NCBI GenBank assembly: GCA_023438785.1 | Contig: JAEXQJ010000200.1 | Location: forward strand, 1 to 10,681 | DNA length: 10,681 nucleotides | DNA from: Pseudomonadota bacterium | GTDB lineage: Bacteria; Myxococcota_A; Polyangia; Fen-1088 | Reading direction: 5' to 3' | Shown here: positions 1 through 6,420 of the stretch, one piece after another | Numbering within the stretch: the first letter of the stretch is position 1 | How the letters are laid out: every line of letters starts with the position of its first letter | Translations under genes and position numbers: made by a program | Notes under the pieces: model-generated | Seen by the model: the letters and a program-made list of their open reading frames with translations, nothing else | The model's database searches: none | What the model was told of the DNA's origin: nothing

Positions 1-589
1 TTGGGGAACGGGACGGACCCGTCGCAGCTGATAAGCGGCAGAGTGCGACGTGGTCTTTGAAACCCCAGCGCCAACTCTTACCCGAGCCTTCGGTCCAGAC
101 CTCGGAATGCATGACCCCGGTTGCGACCACGCTCTGTTCCTTGAACTCGATATTGCAGCACAGTCGAGAGTCGTCTCCGAAACACCCAACGCCCGGAAGC
201 TGAAACTTTGAACCGTCGTCGGCTACCAGAATGGCTTCGTTAGCCCCGTCGTGACAGCAGGATCGGTGCCACGAAGAAGGACAGTCCTGCATCGTATATA
301 CGCTTTGACCGAACTGCAATCGGCCGGCGATGCTGTAGACCGCCTCGCCTTCTGACGTTGCGAGCGCCGGCGGCGATACCTTCTGATCCCTTGGACAGGG
401 CGGCAGTGGCTCAGCGTGCTCGCAGAGTCGGTGAATGCGGCACTTCTCCTCCCAGACGTGAAACAGGCCCGGGCTACTGTCGATGGCATTCTCGTGTGAA
501 CAGGATACAGACGCCGCCGCGGCCGTGGCCGCCAGGCTGTGCAGGCTCCCAAACACCTGAAGCAACCGGGCGGCCGGAAACGGGCGCAT
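1..589 (-). CDS. Cysteine-rich exported protein, probable lipoprotein (3' end outside window)
   Basis: Reading the minus strand from the ATG at 589-587 gives 196 codons without a stop, running off the left edge, so the gene is 3'-partial. The N-terminus has arginines at residues 2 and 8, then an Ala/Leu-rich hydrophobic stretch (about 9-28) ending in SVSC. Cys30 is therefore a candidate lipidation site, although the lipobox is imperfect. The mature part has cysteines at 50, 56, 65, 103, 111, 112, 136, 144, 145 and 184, including two CC pairs and a stretch reading GCFGDDSRLCCN. Such spacing implies several disulfides and an envelope or surface location. Proteins of this look are frequent and uncharacterised in myxobacteria. 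No strong ribosome-binding site precedes the ATG. An in-frame GTG lies further upstream, but the ATG gives the better signal peptide. Function unknown. It diverges from the gene at 3736, with the IS21 element between them. Confidence 0.72.
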   Translation of the reverse strand, partial: MRPFPAARLLQVFGSLHSLAATAAAASVSCSHENAIDSSPGLFHVWEEKCRIHRLCEHAEPLPPCPRDQKVSPPALATSEGEAVYSIAGRLQFGQSVYTMQDCPSSWHRSCCHDGANEAILVADDGSKFQLPGVGCFGDDSRLCCNIEFKEQSVVATGVMHSEVWTEGSGKSWRWGFKDHVALCRLSAATGPSRSP

Positions 590-682
590 AGTTGCGTGTA
601 TTGGCCACCGCGATCGCAGAGGCGACACGGGAGCGGAAGTCGGCTTCGCATTTCCAGGGCGAGTCATCCGGTGTCAGACTAT

Positions 683-703
683 GCCGCGAAACCGCTCCGC
701 GGC
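683..703. promoter_or_regulatory. Inverted repeat in the divergent intergenic region
   Basis: GCCGCG (683-688) and CGCGGC (698-703) form a perfect 6-bp inverted repeat with a 9-base centre. It sits about 95 bp upstream of the cysteine-rich gene starting at 589. It could be an operator or merely a chance GC palindrome. No T run follows, so it is not a terminator. Confidence 0.2.
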
Positions 704-798
704 AAAGGTTAAGGCGGATCCGGGTGATCTCCCCAGACGGAAGCAGCTCCTCCTACTTGATGTCCCCTGGACGCCCCCCTGGTCAGTTCCGCTATTTC

Positions 799-803
799 GC
801 AGG
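799..803. repeat. Target-site duplication, left copy (GCAGG)
   Basis: GCAGG directly precedes the TGTC terminus of the IS21 element at 804 and is repeated exactly at 3601-3605 after the other terminus. IS21-family elements duplicate 4-8 bp of target, so 5 bp fits. It fixes the left boundary of the insertion. Confidence 0.85.
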
Positions 804-853
804 TGTCACTCGCCAGGGTGATGGGGCCAGGGCTCGCCAGGGGTATGGGGCCA
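804..853. repeat. IS21 left terminus with two inverted end repeats
   Basis: The terminus starts TGTCAC at 804. Two copies of the 20-bp end repeat follow in inverse orientation at 810-829 (TCGCCAGGGTGATGGGGCCA) and 834-853 (TCGCCAGGGGTATGGGGCCA), 4 bp apart. They are reverse complements, with a few mismatches, of the repeats at the other end. They are likely binding sites for the IstA transposase. Confidence 0.9.
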
Positions 854-940
854 GGTGACGGGCATCGGGACCGAGGGATCAAATGCCACAGATTGGGGAG
901 CGTGGCGAGCCCGGAGGTCCCGTAGGGACCGACGTTCTGG

Positions 941-1771
941 TCAGCGGCGGCGAGGGGTCACTTTGCGTCGTGGGTGGCTCGGTACCTTCCTCACCGGAGC
1001 CGCAGGCGGAGGTCCGACGGTGTCGATGCTGGGCTTGAGGCGCGACCGGTGGGACTCGCCGTCGACCACCAGGTCGAAGGCGTTGTTCTTGAAGCGGTCG
1101 ACAGCACTTTGGGCCAGCAGGGCATCGTCGAAGGTGGCGAGCCATTCGTCGGTGTCGCGGTTGCTGGTCACCAGCGTCGAGGCGCGTGCATTTCGTTCGA
1201 CAAAGAGCTGGTACACGTCGCGGCTCTAGTCGCGGTTCATGGGCTCCAGCGCGAAGTCGTCGATGATGAGCACGTCCACTGTCGCCAGCTGGGTCATGAC
1301 GGCGTCGCGCGAGTTGTCCATGCGGCTTTGTTTCAGCGTGCGCAGCAGATCGTCTGCGCGGTGAAAGGCCACATTGAATCCGGCTCGGCAGCACAGGTGT
1401 GTCCCAGCGCGCTGGCCAGGAAAGTCTTACCCACTCCCACCGGGCCCAGGACTACGACATTACGGTGATCCTCGACGAAGCGGAGCGAGGCCAGCTCGTT
1501 GAGGACGCGCGTGTCGTAGGTGACCTTGGCACTCTTGTCCCAACGCTCAAGCAGCATGTCGGGATCGAGTCCGGCCTGCTCCGCTCGACGAGTGGCAGCG
1601 GTGCTGTCCCGACGAGAAATCTCGTCGGTGAGCAGCATCAGCAGGACATCCTCCAAGGGCGTGTTCTGCTTTTCCGCCAGTGGCAGGCGCGGCCAGCGTG
1701 GGCAGCAAGCCACCAAGACGCAGCCGCTTGAAGGCGGTCACCAGCTCGGCGCTGATCGTGCGCGCGCTCAT
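941..1771 (-). pseudogene. istB: istB, IS21 helper ATPase, broken by two frameshifts and a stop
   Basis: IstB is the AAA+ ATPase that works with IstA in target choice and transposition. The start ATG (1771-1769) overlaps the istA stop as ATGA and has a strong AAGGAGG site at 1784-1778. The conserved protein is recoverable only by changing frame. The N-terminus MSARTISAELVTAFKRLRLG loses 2 bases near 1687-1693. The next frame carries the Walker A motif GPVGVGKT and loses 1 base near 1385-1400. The third frame carries the Walker B region VLIIDDFAL, then hits an amber TAG at 1228-1226 where the family has a Glu codon (NRD-stop-SRDVYQLF), and continues to the natural stop at 941. Total length (831 bp) fits a normal IstB of about 275 residues. 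Sequencing error could explain individual shifts but hardly all three lesions. Confidence 0.9.
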
Positions 1772-3355
1772 GACTGACCTCCTTCGTCGCGGTCGGCTGA
1801 TTTCGGACGTGTCGCAAACGCAGCTGCATCGCGTGCGAATCGCGCCGGCAACGGAATGACTCGGCCCTTGGCCACCGCTTCGTCCTCGACTCGACGAGCA
1901 TCCTTGAGCATGCCTTCGATTCGAGGCACGTCGATCACGTCGAAGGCGAGCGCCCGCGCGCACAACGCATTCACGCGGTCTTTGCCGTAGCGATCGCACA
2001 ATCGCAGCAGCCCGTACCCTTGGCGCAGCTTCAGCCACGGCACGGGACCTTGCAGCAGCTTGGTGGCCAACTCGCCCACTTGCTGCCCCTGCGCGTGGGC
2101 CGCGCGAATGACAGACTCCACATCTCGCAACGCCCATGCGGCCTTGCCCGGCGGAAAGTCACTAGGGTCTGTCGATCGTTGGCCAGGCTGCTTGCGTGCG
2201 TGTGTCTTCACAAGCTCAGTGCCGAGATACATGCGCACGGTCTGACGATCGGCGCGTACGTCCAGTGTCTTACCGATGAAGCGCGTGGGCACCGAGTACA
2301 GGGCCTTGTGCACCTGCACGTGATGATCAGGATGCACTTTCGCAACGGACCAGATGGGCACGTCGAATGGCGCGGTCGGCGCGGGCTGCATGCAAGAGCG
2401 CTCCTCGCTCTCGTACACCTCGCGCGGAACGCGCCTAGTCGTGCCGTGCACGCGTGCGCCCGCGACGTCATGACACCAGGCCTCGGCGTGGCGGCGGATC
2501 TCGATGAGACTCGACGGAAAGCATTCGCCTTCGAACCAGCGCTCACGCACGTAGCCCACCTGATTCTCGACGCGCGGCTTGTCCTTGGGATGACGAACCC
2601 GCGCGGTGTCGGGAAAGAATCGACGCGACTCGGCGTATTCGCGGAAGCTGCGATTGAGCCCCGGATCAGTAGCGCTGGCCCGCACCACCATCGCCGTGGC
2701 GTTGTCGAGGACCACGTGCTTGGGCACGCCGCCGAAGAAGCGCCAGGCTGCATCCAGCCCCGCACAAATCTCCTCCGTCGTCTGGCGCAGCGTCGGCCAC
2801 ACAAACATGTAGCGGCTCGACGACAGCGTCACGAGCAGCGCGTGCAGCTTGCGGGACTGGCCGCCCTCGTCGGTGGTGGTGCCCATCAGACCGAAATCGA
2901 TCTGTGCTTCCAGTCCCGGCGCGGGATCATCCAGGCGCACCGTCGGCTGCTTCTTGTGCCAGTCCAACTCGCGCTGCACGTAACGCCGGAGCGTGGTGTA
3001 GCTGGCCGTCACTTCGTCGCGTGCGAGCAGCTCGTGCACCCGAATCAGCCGCAGCTGCTTGTCGCCCCCCTGTCAGCCAGGCTTTGATTTGCTCGTGGTG
3101 CTTGGCCAGGCTCTGCCACTGCCGCGACGGCGACACCAGCGGCCGCGCCTGCACATCACGGCCCACGGCGCGCGCCACCTCGTCGGTGACGACCGTGTCG
3201 GCGGCAACTCCGCCGCCCTTGGCCTAGCTGATGTAGCGGCCCACCGTCTTGCGGTCCAGGCCCATCTCACGCGCGATTCCCCGCGCACTTTGCCCCGCCT
3301 GCCAGCGACGGAGTACCTCGGATACCTCTTGCATCGTGATCTCCCGAAAGCTCAT
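1768..3355 (-). pseudogene. istA: istA, IS21 transposase, broken by an amber stop and a frameshift
   Basis: IstA is the DDE transposase that cuts and joins the element ends. From the ATG at 3355-3353 the first 43 codons encode the helix-turn-helix part (SARGIAREMGLDRKTVGRYI). A TAG at 3226-3224 then interrupts the frame, which continues with recognisable IstA sequence (VARAVGRDVQARPLVSPSRQ). A run of six G on the minus strand (3070-3065) has one base too many, and removing one restores LTGGDK. The remaining 423 codons from 3039 are open and contain the catalytic triad: Asp in QIDFG (residue 48 of that stretch), Asp in VVLDNAT (112) and Glu in PRVENQ (158). The stop at 1770-1768 overlaps the istB start. 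Without the DNA-binding N-terminus, the fragment is unlikely to transpose anything. Confidence 0.92.
1778..1784 (-). promoter_or_regulatory. Ribosome-binding site of istB
   Basis: AAGGAGG on the minus strand lies 6 bases before the istB ATG and inside the last codons of istA. It supports the ATGA-overlap start and coupled translation of the two genes. Confidence 0.75.
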
Positions 3356-3447
3356 GCAACCTCAGGGCGGCCTCGCGGCGGCCGCCTCGGCGGTCAGTCT
3401 TGCCTTCGGTCCCGATGCCCAGGTCAGACGCCGCGCACGGTCAAGAG

Positions 3448-3600
3448 TGGCCCCATGACCCTGGCGATTGCCTGGCCCCATGACCCTGGCGAAGACCAGA
3501 ATCGATCACCCGCGCCTGGCCCCATGACCCTGGCGATTCCGTGGCCCCATCCCCCTGGCGAAAATGCCGCCGCCTGGCCCCATGAGCCTGGCGACCGACA
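3448..3600. repeat. IS21 right terminus with five direct 20-bp end repeats
   Basis: The unit TGGCCCCATGACCCTGGCGA occurs exactly at 3448-3467, 3473-3492 and 3517-3536. Variants occur at 3542-3561 (CC replaces GA in the middle) and 3575-3594 (one change). Gaps are 5, 24, 5 and 13 bp. The last copy belongs to the terminal inverted repeat ending ACA at 3600. They lie upstream of istA, so besides being probable transposase-binding sites they may let IstA repress its own promoter. The other end has only two copies. Confidence 0.92.
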
Positions 3601-3605
3601 GCAGG
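3601..3605. repeat. Target-site duplication, right copy (GCAGG)
   Basis: This is an exact copy of the five bases at 799-803, directly after the terminal ACA of the IS21 element. It marks the right boundary of the insertion. Confidence 0.85.
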
Positions 3606-3725
3606 GAACGCGCTGCCTCCCGGAAAAGAGCGCTCCCGTTGCACGCCGGCAGCGCTGGGGCATTTTGACCGTCCGTTCCTCAGCCTCTGAAGTATTCTCC
3701 CGTACCAGCAAGCCCCGAACCGAAT

Positions 3726-3731
3726 AGGAGG
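3726..3731 (+). promoter_or_regulatory. Ribosome-binding site deciding a GTG start
   Basis: AGGAGG lies 4 bases before the GTG at 3736, a slightly short but usable spacing. It supports GTG as the start of the three-module lipoprotein. A possible TTGACC (-35 type) box sits at 3665-3670, but no convincing -10 box follows at normal spacing. Confidence 0.7.
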
Positions 3732-3735
3732 AATC

Positions 3736-4407
3736 GTGCCAAGTCTTCGCCTTGTGATACTGTGTTGTGTCTTGTGCGCGACAGAAGTCGCGTGTTCCGG
3801 TTCCTCTTCGGGTTCCGGTGATAGTGAACCGGGGGCTTCGCGGGACAGCGCCCCCACCGATCAAGCCAAAACAGATGCGGCGCCCGCCGGAAAGGACGGT
3901 GCATCCAGTGCCGATGGCGCCGGCGCGTGTCGAGTCAATCCCGCCGGCGTCTGCAATGCCAATACAGCCGGATTCACCTGCCCGAATCGTGTCACGCCCG
4001 AGGAGAGTTCGATTTGCCCGCTGTCCACTAGGGACACTTCCGGTGGATTGGTCTCGTGTTGCACGATCAAGCCAACCTCAAGCTCCTGCTCCCGCGACCC
4101 TGGCGTGGCATGCCCAAACGGTGCAGATGGCTACTCGTGCACGAGCTGGGATACACCTCCACAGAGCAGCCTCATTATCTGCGACAAGATGACCAGCGCT
4201 GGAAGTAGTACCGGCTTCTGTTGCCGTGAATATCAATCCTCATCCTGCCGACTTGATCCAACAGGCGCCGGGTGCGGAAATGACATGTACTCCTTTCGCT
4301 GCACTGGGGCGACCACCCCCTCAAGCGACGATTCTGGGCTGAGTTGCTCTTCTGGCTCTGCGTGGGTTGATGGTTCGACCGGGTACTGTTGCTCCTCGAA
4401 GGGCTGA
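3736..4407 (+). CDS. Cysteine-rich lipoprotein with three tandem six-cysteine modules
   Basis: The protein has 223 residues from a GTG start with a good AGGAGG site. Residues 1-19 form a short hydrophobic signal (one Arg, then LVILCCVLCATEVA), and Cys20 followed by Ser-Gly is the probable lipidation site, although the -3 residue (Glu) is atypical. A Ser/Gly/Ala/Asp-rich linker covers about 21-64. Three modules follow at 65-109, 118-163 and 171-219. Each has the pattern C-x(7-8)-C-x8-C-x(11-14)-C-x(12-13)-CC, with shared aromatic, Thr/Ser and Pro positions. Even cysteine numbers per module suggest three disulfides each and an extracellular or periplasmic surface role. No enzyme motif is visible. 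Similar uncharacterised proteins are common in myxobacteria. The IS21 element ends 135 bp upstream and may have altered its promoter. Confidence 0.82.
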   Translation: MPSLRLVILCCVLCATEVACSGSSSGSGDSEPGASRDSAPTDQAKTDAAPAGKDGASSADGAGACRVNPAGVCNANTAGFTCPNRVTPEESSICPLSTRDTSGGLVSCCTIKPTSSSCSRDPGVACPNGADGYSCTSWDTPPQSSLIICDKMTSAGSSTGFCCREYQSSSCRLDPTGAGCGNDMYSFRCTGATTPSSDDSGLSCSSGSAWVDGSTGYCCSSKG

Positions 4408-4478
4408 ACGCGGTCTCGAAGACTCACCCGTCTAGTTCCAAGACGCTCTCCTCCATGGTCCCGCGCGGCGACTTTTTA

Positions 4479-4699
4479 GGGCTGTCCTGACGTTCTCATG
4501 GATGTAGCGGCGGCGACTTGAAGACGGGGTGGAGGACGAGGCCGGAGCAGCACAGGAAGATGAAGCTGATGAGAGCGCCGGCGCTGCGGAAGCCGTAGGC
4601 GCGGCGGGTGATCGTGCGGGTCTTGCCGTTGAGTCCCTCTGTCCTGCCGTTGCTCAGGCCGACGGAGACGATGGCGACGATGCCGTCGAGGTCGTCCGG
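4479..4699 (-). mobile_element. ISL3-family transposase remnant (C-terminal end only)
   Basis: On the minus strand 67 codons are open from 4699 down to the TGA at 4498-4496. They read as the end of an ISL3-type DDE transposase: GLSNGRTEGLNGKTRTITRR followed by AYGFRSAGALISFIFLCCSG. The stretch NGRTEGLN contains the conserved acidic residue near the end of the catalytic core. A TGA at 4702-4700 and unrelated sequence lie upstream, so about the first 80% or more of the gene is gone. The outer end of the element probably lies near 4479 (GGGCTGTCC), just after ACTTTTTA, but no matching inverted repeat is left to prove it. It is non-functional. Confidence 0.82.
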
Positions 4700-4749
4700 T
4701 CAGCCTGCCGCGCCTGCCCGCCGCAATCCAAGACCCGTGCCAGCCCTGC

Positions 4750-4941
4750 AAGGGCGGTCGGCGCAGCGGTTACATCACGAGCCAAGTGCCCACCAAGAAC
4801 TGGCACGAGAAGCTGGGCGACCCTACGATGGCCGACGCAATCTGCGACCGCGTGATCCACAACGCCCACGTCGTCGCGCTACGCGGCCCATCCCTTCGCG
4901 AAAAGAAAGCCATGCTCACCCAACCTCAAACAACCGCCTAA
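4750..4941 (+). pseudogene. istB remnant of a second, different IS21 element (C-terminal end)
   Basis: The plus-strand frame reads GRRSGYITSQVPTKNWHEKL, then GDPTMADAICDRVIHNAHVV, and ends with TAA at 4939-4941. This is the typical C-terminal part of the IstB branch carrying TSQLP..WHE..GDPT.ADA.CDR..HNAH. It differs clearly from the IstB of the element at 804-3600, whose C-terminus reads TSNRDTDEWLATFDDALLAQ, so it comes from another IS21 lineage. The Walker motifs and the first roughly 200 residues are missing. The left break lies somewhere in 4700-4755 and abuts the ISL3 remnant. It is non-functional. Confidence 0.85.
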
Positions 4942-5137
4942 CCTCAGCTCGTCGCTTCGCTCCGATCCGGATCGATCCCCGTCGCTACGCTCCGACGCGC
5001 CCGATCAGACCGGAATCGCCGCCCAGGTCACGCCGGAACAGGCGCCCAGATCGGCCGGAATACGCAGTCAACACCTGGATATCACGCCCGTTTCGGTCGA
5101 TCCAGTAACGGCACAGGACGCGGTCGGTGCAGCGGTT
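4754..5137. repeat. 18-bp near-perfect direct repeats flanking the istB remnant
   Basis: GCGGTCGGCGCAGCGGTT at 4754-4771 and GCGGTCGGTGCAGCGGTT at 5120-5137 differ at one base. The first copy overlaps the beginning of the recognisable istB remnant and the second lies beyond its end region, so the span covers the whole fragment. They may mark a recombination or duplication that trimmed the element. Confidence 0.5.
4946..5066. repeat. Probable IS21 end region with spaced CCGGAA repeats
   Basis: Directly after the istB remnant, two similar stretches read CGTCGCTTCGCTCCGATCCG and CGTCGCTACGCTCCGACGCG. CCGGAA then occurs at 5010-5015, 5033-5038 and 5055-5060, with related flanks such as GATCAGACCGGAAT and GATCGGCCGGAAT. 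The 22-23 bp spacing, close to two helical turns, matches the multiple end repeats expected at an IS21 terminus. The exact terminus is not certain. The stretch 5067-5176 shows nothing recognisable apart from a copy of an 18-bp repeat. Confidence 0.5.
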
Positions 5138-5176
5138 GCTTCTAAACAGACTATCATCATCCGAGAGTCAGCTCAT

Positions 5177-5617
5177 TCACCGGGGCAGAGCTTGCTCCGC
5201 AGCCTCGTCGGCCGCCTGGAGGCAACCTGCCAGGGCACACTGCTCGGCCGAGCAGTGTGGGTCACGAATCGCCGCGATCCCGTCGGGACCGCACTCCCAA
5301 TGAGCAATTGGTTGCCCCGCTAGACAGCCGAGAAAGCGCAGCACGGCGTCGCTGCAAACGGGTGATGCAGCCATAACAAGGCAGTTTCGTGCGCACTCTT
5401 TCGCGTGACTGCACCTTAGCTGGGCAGTGACGCTGCACACATACGAGCAGGCTTGATTCGGGTTGAGCCTAGCATCGGCTTGGCGGACTTCCGGTTTGGC
5501 CACCGCTGGGCTGGGCGGGACCAGGGCTACAGGCAGTTGTTCAGCCTCTTTCCGGCAAGCCAAACAGACGACCAGTACAACGGCCGAACAGCACAGATCT
5601 TTGCGTCTGGTTTCCAT
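5177..5617 (-). CDS. Small cysteine-rich lipoprotein, 146 residues
   Basis: The N-terminus METRRKD is followed by a hydrophobic stretch (8-20) ending in VCLAC, so Cys21 is the likely lipidation site and RKE follows it. After a Pro/Val/Ala linker (about 25-54) come eleven cysteines at 57, 61, 69, 75, 79, 88, 98, 109, 122, 127 and 132. Several are in C-x3-C or C-x4-C spacing, with a WEC motif at 107-109. The odd count leaves one cysteine unpaired unless it joins a partner. No catalytic motif is visible and the function is unknown. The ATG at 5617-5615 lies 7 bp after the stop of the HEAT-repeat gene, so the two were probably co-transcribed. No strong ribosome-binding site is seen, which would fit translational coupling. 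Confidence 0.78.
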   Translation of the reverse strand: METRRKDLCCSAVVLVVCLACRKEAEQLPVALVPPSPAVAKPEVRQADARLNPNQACSYVCSVTAQLRCSHAKECARNCLVMAASPVCSDAVLRFLGCLAGQPIAHWECGPDGIAAIRDPHCSAEQCALAGCLQAADEAAEQALPR

Positions 5618-5624
5618 CTATCCG

Positions 5625-6410
5625 CTACTGGGCGCTCTTCTCAGGGGCCCGCTTACTCAAAATCGCCGCCGCCCGCTCTCGAACCCGCGGCTCGGCGTCG
5701 GCCTGGGCAACGGTGGCGAGCGTCCGCGACAGCTCCGGGCGCACCGGCAGCCACCTGTCAATAACGTCAACCGAACGAAACCGAACCCGCGGCTCGCTGT
5801 CTACTGCCGCCTTCAGAACCGCCGCGACTAAGGTGTCATTGGGCGATCTCACATTCGCCGCGTCGAGAGCTGCTATCTGTACGATCGGCGACTTGTCTGT
5901 CGTGATCTTGGTCGCGATCAGTTCGTCGACACGGGGAGCGCGCATTGACTGAAGCGCTCTGGTAGCGGTACCGCGCACGCCCTCGTCGGATGAGAAGAGA
6001 AATGGGCGCAGATGCCCCAGAGCGCCGTCATATCCAGAATTGGCAATGCCTCTGAGGGACACTACGGTTGCGGTTCTTCCAGTTGCTGCCAGCAGCTTGG
6101 CAACGAGTTCTTCACCAAGAGCAGTTGCCGTCCTGGTGTCCCCTTCATTCCGGAAAAGGCGCGCGTAGCTCCCCAGGGCGTAAATGGCTCGCTCGTTGTA
6201 CGGGTCAAGGAGAAGAACCGAGTGCATTACGGCGATGGTTTGCTCATCAGGGCGCTGAGTGCGTGCAATGGATTGAAGAACGCCGGTCTGTGTTGCGGGT
6301 GCTACAGCCCGGTCCTTCAGGAGTCTCGCCAAAGCCGCATGGCAAGCGGGGCTCCCTGCAGATCCAAGGGCAGCAACCAGGTCCGGTGTTGCCGGCGAAC
6401 GCTGCCGCAC
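5625..6410 (-). pseudogene. HEAT-repeat protein, 5' end missing
   Basis: About 260 residues of recognisable protein end at the TAG at 5627-5625. They form alpha-helical repeats of about 30 residues with typical HEAT wording, for example DEGVRGTATRALQSMRAPRV, SPIVQIAALDAANV, SEPRVRFRSVDVIDRW and AEPRVRERAAAILSKR. Such proteins act as scaffolds or binding surfaces, and in myxobacteria related ones are often exported and sit beside cysteine-rich lipoproteins, as here. The open frame formally extends to an ATG at 6662, but that part is antisense to the conserved hsdR helicase and has low-complexity Arg/Ser/Thr composition, so it is not real protein. The true start and any signal peptide are lost at a junction near 6400-6420. 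The remaining internal Met codons give no convincing new start. Exact 5' limit uncertain. Confidence 0.7.
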
Positions 6411-6420
6411 CCTGCGCCGG
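6400..6420. other. Junction joining two 5'-truncated genes head to head
   Basis: Left of this point the minus strand encodes HEAT repeats down to about VAALGSAGSP. Right of it the plus strand encodes HsdR from RRVLLTMATGTGKT. Both genes lack their N-terminal parts, there is no intergenic DNA, and codon usage changes sharply. No inverted repeat or transposon end is visible at the point. Confidence 0.6.

Larger units (their letters stand above)
804..3600 (-). mobile_element. IS21-family insertion sequence, complete ends, inactivated genes
   Basis: The element is 2797 bp. The first 28 bp at each end match in inverted orientation at 24 of 28 positions (804-831 against 3573-3600), both beginning TGTC. 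Both sides carry the 5-bp duplication GCAGG. It encodes istA (DDE transposase) and istB (AAA+ helper ATPase) in the usual order, both on the minus strand, so the end at 3600 is the istA-proximal one. Each end carries internal copies of a 20-bp repeat, a known IS21-family trait thought to mark transposase-binding sites. Both genes are broken, so the copy could move only if another element supplied the proteins. It landed between two divergent cysteine-rich envelope-protein genes and probably displaced regulatory DNA of one or both. Confidence 0.95.

Noticed and set aside
223..651. 142-residue minus-strand frame starting MRSRLPLPC
   Set aside because: It overlaps, in another frame, the better-supported cysteine-rich gene at <1-589, which has a signal sequence and the CC-pair pattern. 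This frame is Arg-rich shadow sequence.
916..930. Hairpin GGTCCC-GTA-GGGACC downstream of istB as a terminator
   Set aside because: The stem is only 6 bp and no T run follows on the minus strand.
1226..3226. Two amber codons in otherwise conserved frames (istB 1228-1226, istA 3226-3224) as a sign of stop-codon recoding
   Set aside because: The same genes also carry three frameshifts, and a TAG serves as the ordinary stop of the HEAT-repeat gene at 5627-5625. Decay of the element is the simpler reading.
3448..3594. Five direct repeats with short gaps, at first sight like a CRISPR array
   Set aside because: Gaps are 5, 24, 5 and 13 bp, unequal and too short. The same unit occurs inverted at 810-853 and forms part of the IS21 terminal inverted repeats.
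3424..3864. Minus-strand open frames with repeated GSWGQ and ARVMGP peptides
   Set aside because: The peptide repeats are just translations of the IS21 end repeats, and the frames run antisense into the lipoprotein gene.
4459..4478. GC-rich palindrome followed by TTTTT as a terminator of the three-module lipoprotein
   Set aside because: The palindrome CCGCGCGG has no room for a loop and extending it gives mismatches. The T run more likely belongs to the ISL3 insertion flank.
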